A DNA stretch of 6,474 nucleotides from contig JANWXG010000156.1 in assembly GCA_025057335.1 (NCBI GenBank), forward strand, positions 1 to 6,474, in the 5' to 3' direction. Shown piece after piece: positions 6,225-6,474 of the stretch. Source of the stretch: a bacterium (lineage in GTDB: Bacteria; Armatimonadota; HRBIN16). Under the pieces are notes generated by a model. It did no database searches and was not told where the DNA came from. It saw nothing but the letters and a program-made list of their open reading frames with translations. How positions within the stretch are numbered: the stretch's first letter is position 1; every line of letters starts with the position of its first letter. The position numbers were made by a program, and so were the translations under genes.

Positions 6225-6244
6225 CCTCCCCGTTCACGGGGAGG
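6225..6244. terminator. Strong hairpin, possible bidirectional terminator
   Basis: CCTCCCCG (6225-6232) pairs perfectly with CGGGGAGG (6237-6244) around the loop TTCA. It lies 34 nt after the DUF2752 stop between convergent genes, which suits a terminator. However, no T-rich run follows on either strand, so it may be just another dispersed repeat. Confidence 0.4.
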
Positions 6245-6260
6245 CGGAGATAGGGTGCTG

Positions 6261-6287
6261 TTCGGCTCACCGGGAGGTTCGCCCTCC
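6261..6287 (+). repeat. TTCGGCTCACCGGGAGG repeat, copy 1
   Basis: This 27-bp element recurs 50 bp downstream with one mismatch, and the short sequence before it (GGTGCTG / GGTGTTG) is also similar. It belongs to the same broad family as 118-142, sharing GGCTC, CGGGAG and TCGCCCTCC. Confidence 0.88.
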
Positions 6288-6310
6288 AAAAGGCAGTGGC
6301 GGGGGTGTTG

Positions 6311-6337
6311 TTCGGCTCACCAGGAGGTTCGCCCTCC
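6311..6337 (+). repeat. TTCGGCTCACCAGGAGG repeat, copy 2
   Basis: It matches 6261-6287 at 26 of 27 positions in the same orientation. The 23 bp between the copies contain no recognisable element. Confidence 0.88.
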
Positions 6338-6373
6338 AGGGGGCGCACAGCGGTTTGCGCTCCCTCGTCGCCG

Positions 6374-6474
6374 TTACATCTCCAGCTCTCCCTGCCACAC
6401 CTCATCCTGCACGCGCTCAGCGCGCGAGACGCCCATCAGCATCGCCGCGCTGGGTATCTGGAAGCCCTCGCCGC
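6374..6474 (-). CDS. C-terminal end of an unidentified protein (partial)
   Basis: On the minus strand an open frame enters from the right edge and ends at TAA (6376-6374), giving 32 residues. The tail reads in part AAMLMGVSRAERVQDEVWQG and ends GELEM. The codons (GGC, GAG, CTG, CGC, GTG, CAG) match the style of the plus-strand genes, and the repeats stop about 37 bp before its stop codon, so it looks like a real gene end rather than a chance frame. The start lies outside the window. I do not recognise the family from so little sequence. It converges on the three-gene block. Confidence 0.6.
   Translation of the reverse strand, partial: GEGFQIPSAAMLMGVSRAERVQDEVWQGELEM

Larger units (their letters stand above)
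6192..6373. other. Convergent intergenic region filled with repeats
   Basis: This 182-bp gap separates the end of the DUF2752 gene from the end of a minus-strand gene. It holds an inverted copy of the GGCTCGGCGGGAGCC repeat, a strong hairpin and two near-identical 27-bp repeats, and no gene. No classical terminator (hairpin plus T run) is seen, so hairpins in the repeats may stop transcription from both sides. Confidence 0.75.

Noticed and set aside
5938..6405. 155-codon minus-strand frame over the DUF2752 gene and right flank
   Set aside because: It is antisense to a gene with a clear DUF2752 motif and runs through the flanking repeats. The real minus-strand coding signal at the edge is in a different frame.

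Overview
The window is GC-rich bacterial DNA (roughly 60% G+C by eye) with one very large gene, two small membrane-protein genes behind it on the same strand, and the end of a fourth gene entering from the right on the opposite strand. Both flanks are packed with short, dyad-symmetric dispersed repeats. No gene fixes the taxonomy. This repeat style, together with giant multidomain envelope proteins, reminds me of Armatimonadota (possibly a thermophilic lineage) or a Planctomycetes-like group. That is an impression from memory, not a demonstration.

Layout: positions 1-570 hold no convincing gene. They are a mosaic of repeats: a 77-bp exact direct duplication, a GTCGCG hairpin element, a 59-bp near-palindrome and a pair of adjacent stem-loops. 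A good sigma70-like promoter (565-594) follows directly. Positions 630-5258 encode a 1542-residue exported membrane protein. It has a signal peptide, an M28 aminopeptidase-like domain with an inserted PA-like domain, a beta-rich carboxypeptidase-regulatory-like section, a helical stalk, three extra membrane helices, a complete MacB/FtsX-type permease core and a cytosolic C-terminal domain. Most metal-binding and catalytic residues expected of M28 enzymes are replaced, so the outer domain looks like a binding or sensing pseudoenzyme. The permease coupling helix is kept, although no ATPase gene is in view.

Positions 5299-5808 encode a GYF_2-DUF4190 two-helix membrane protein with a TTG start. 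Positions 5829-6191 encode a DUF2752 membrane protein. Short spacings (40 and 20 nt) make the three plus-strand genes a probable operon read from the promoter at 565-594. A convergent intergenic region (6192-6373) carries more copies of the repeats and a strong hairpin. The last 101 bases encode the final 32 residues of an unidentified minus-strand protein.

How the genes work together is not known. A reasonable inference is an envelope complex in which the giant permease couples an outside binding domain to a separately encoded MacB/LolD-type ATPase. The two small membrane proteins may be accessory, or merely co-transcribed.
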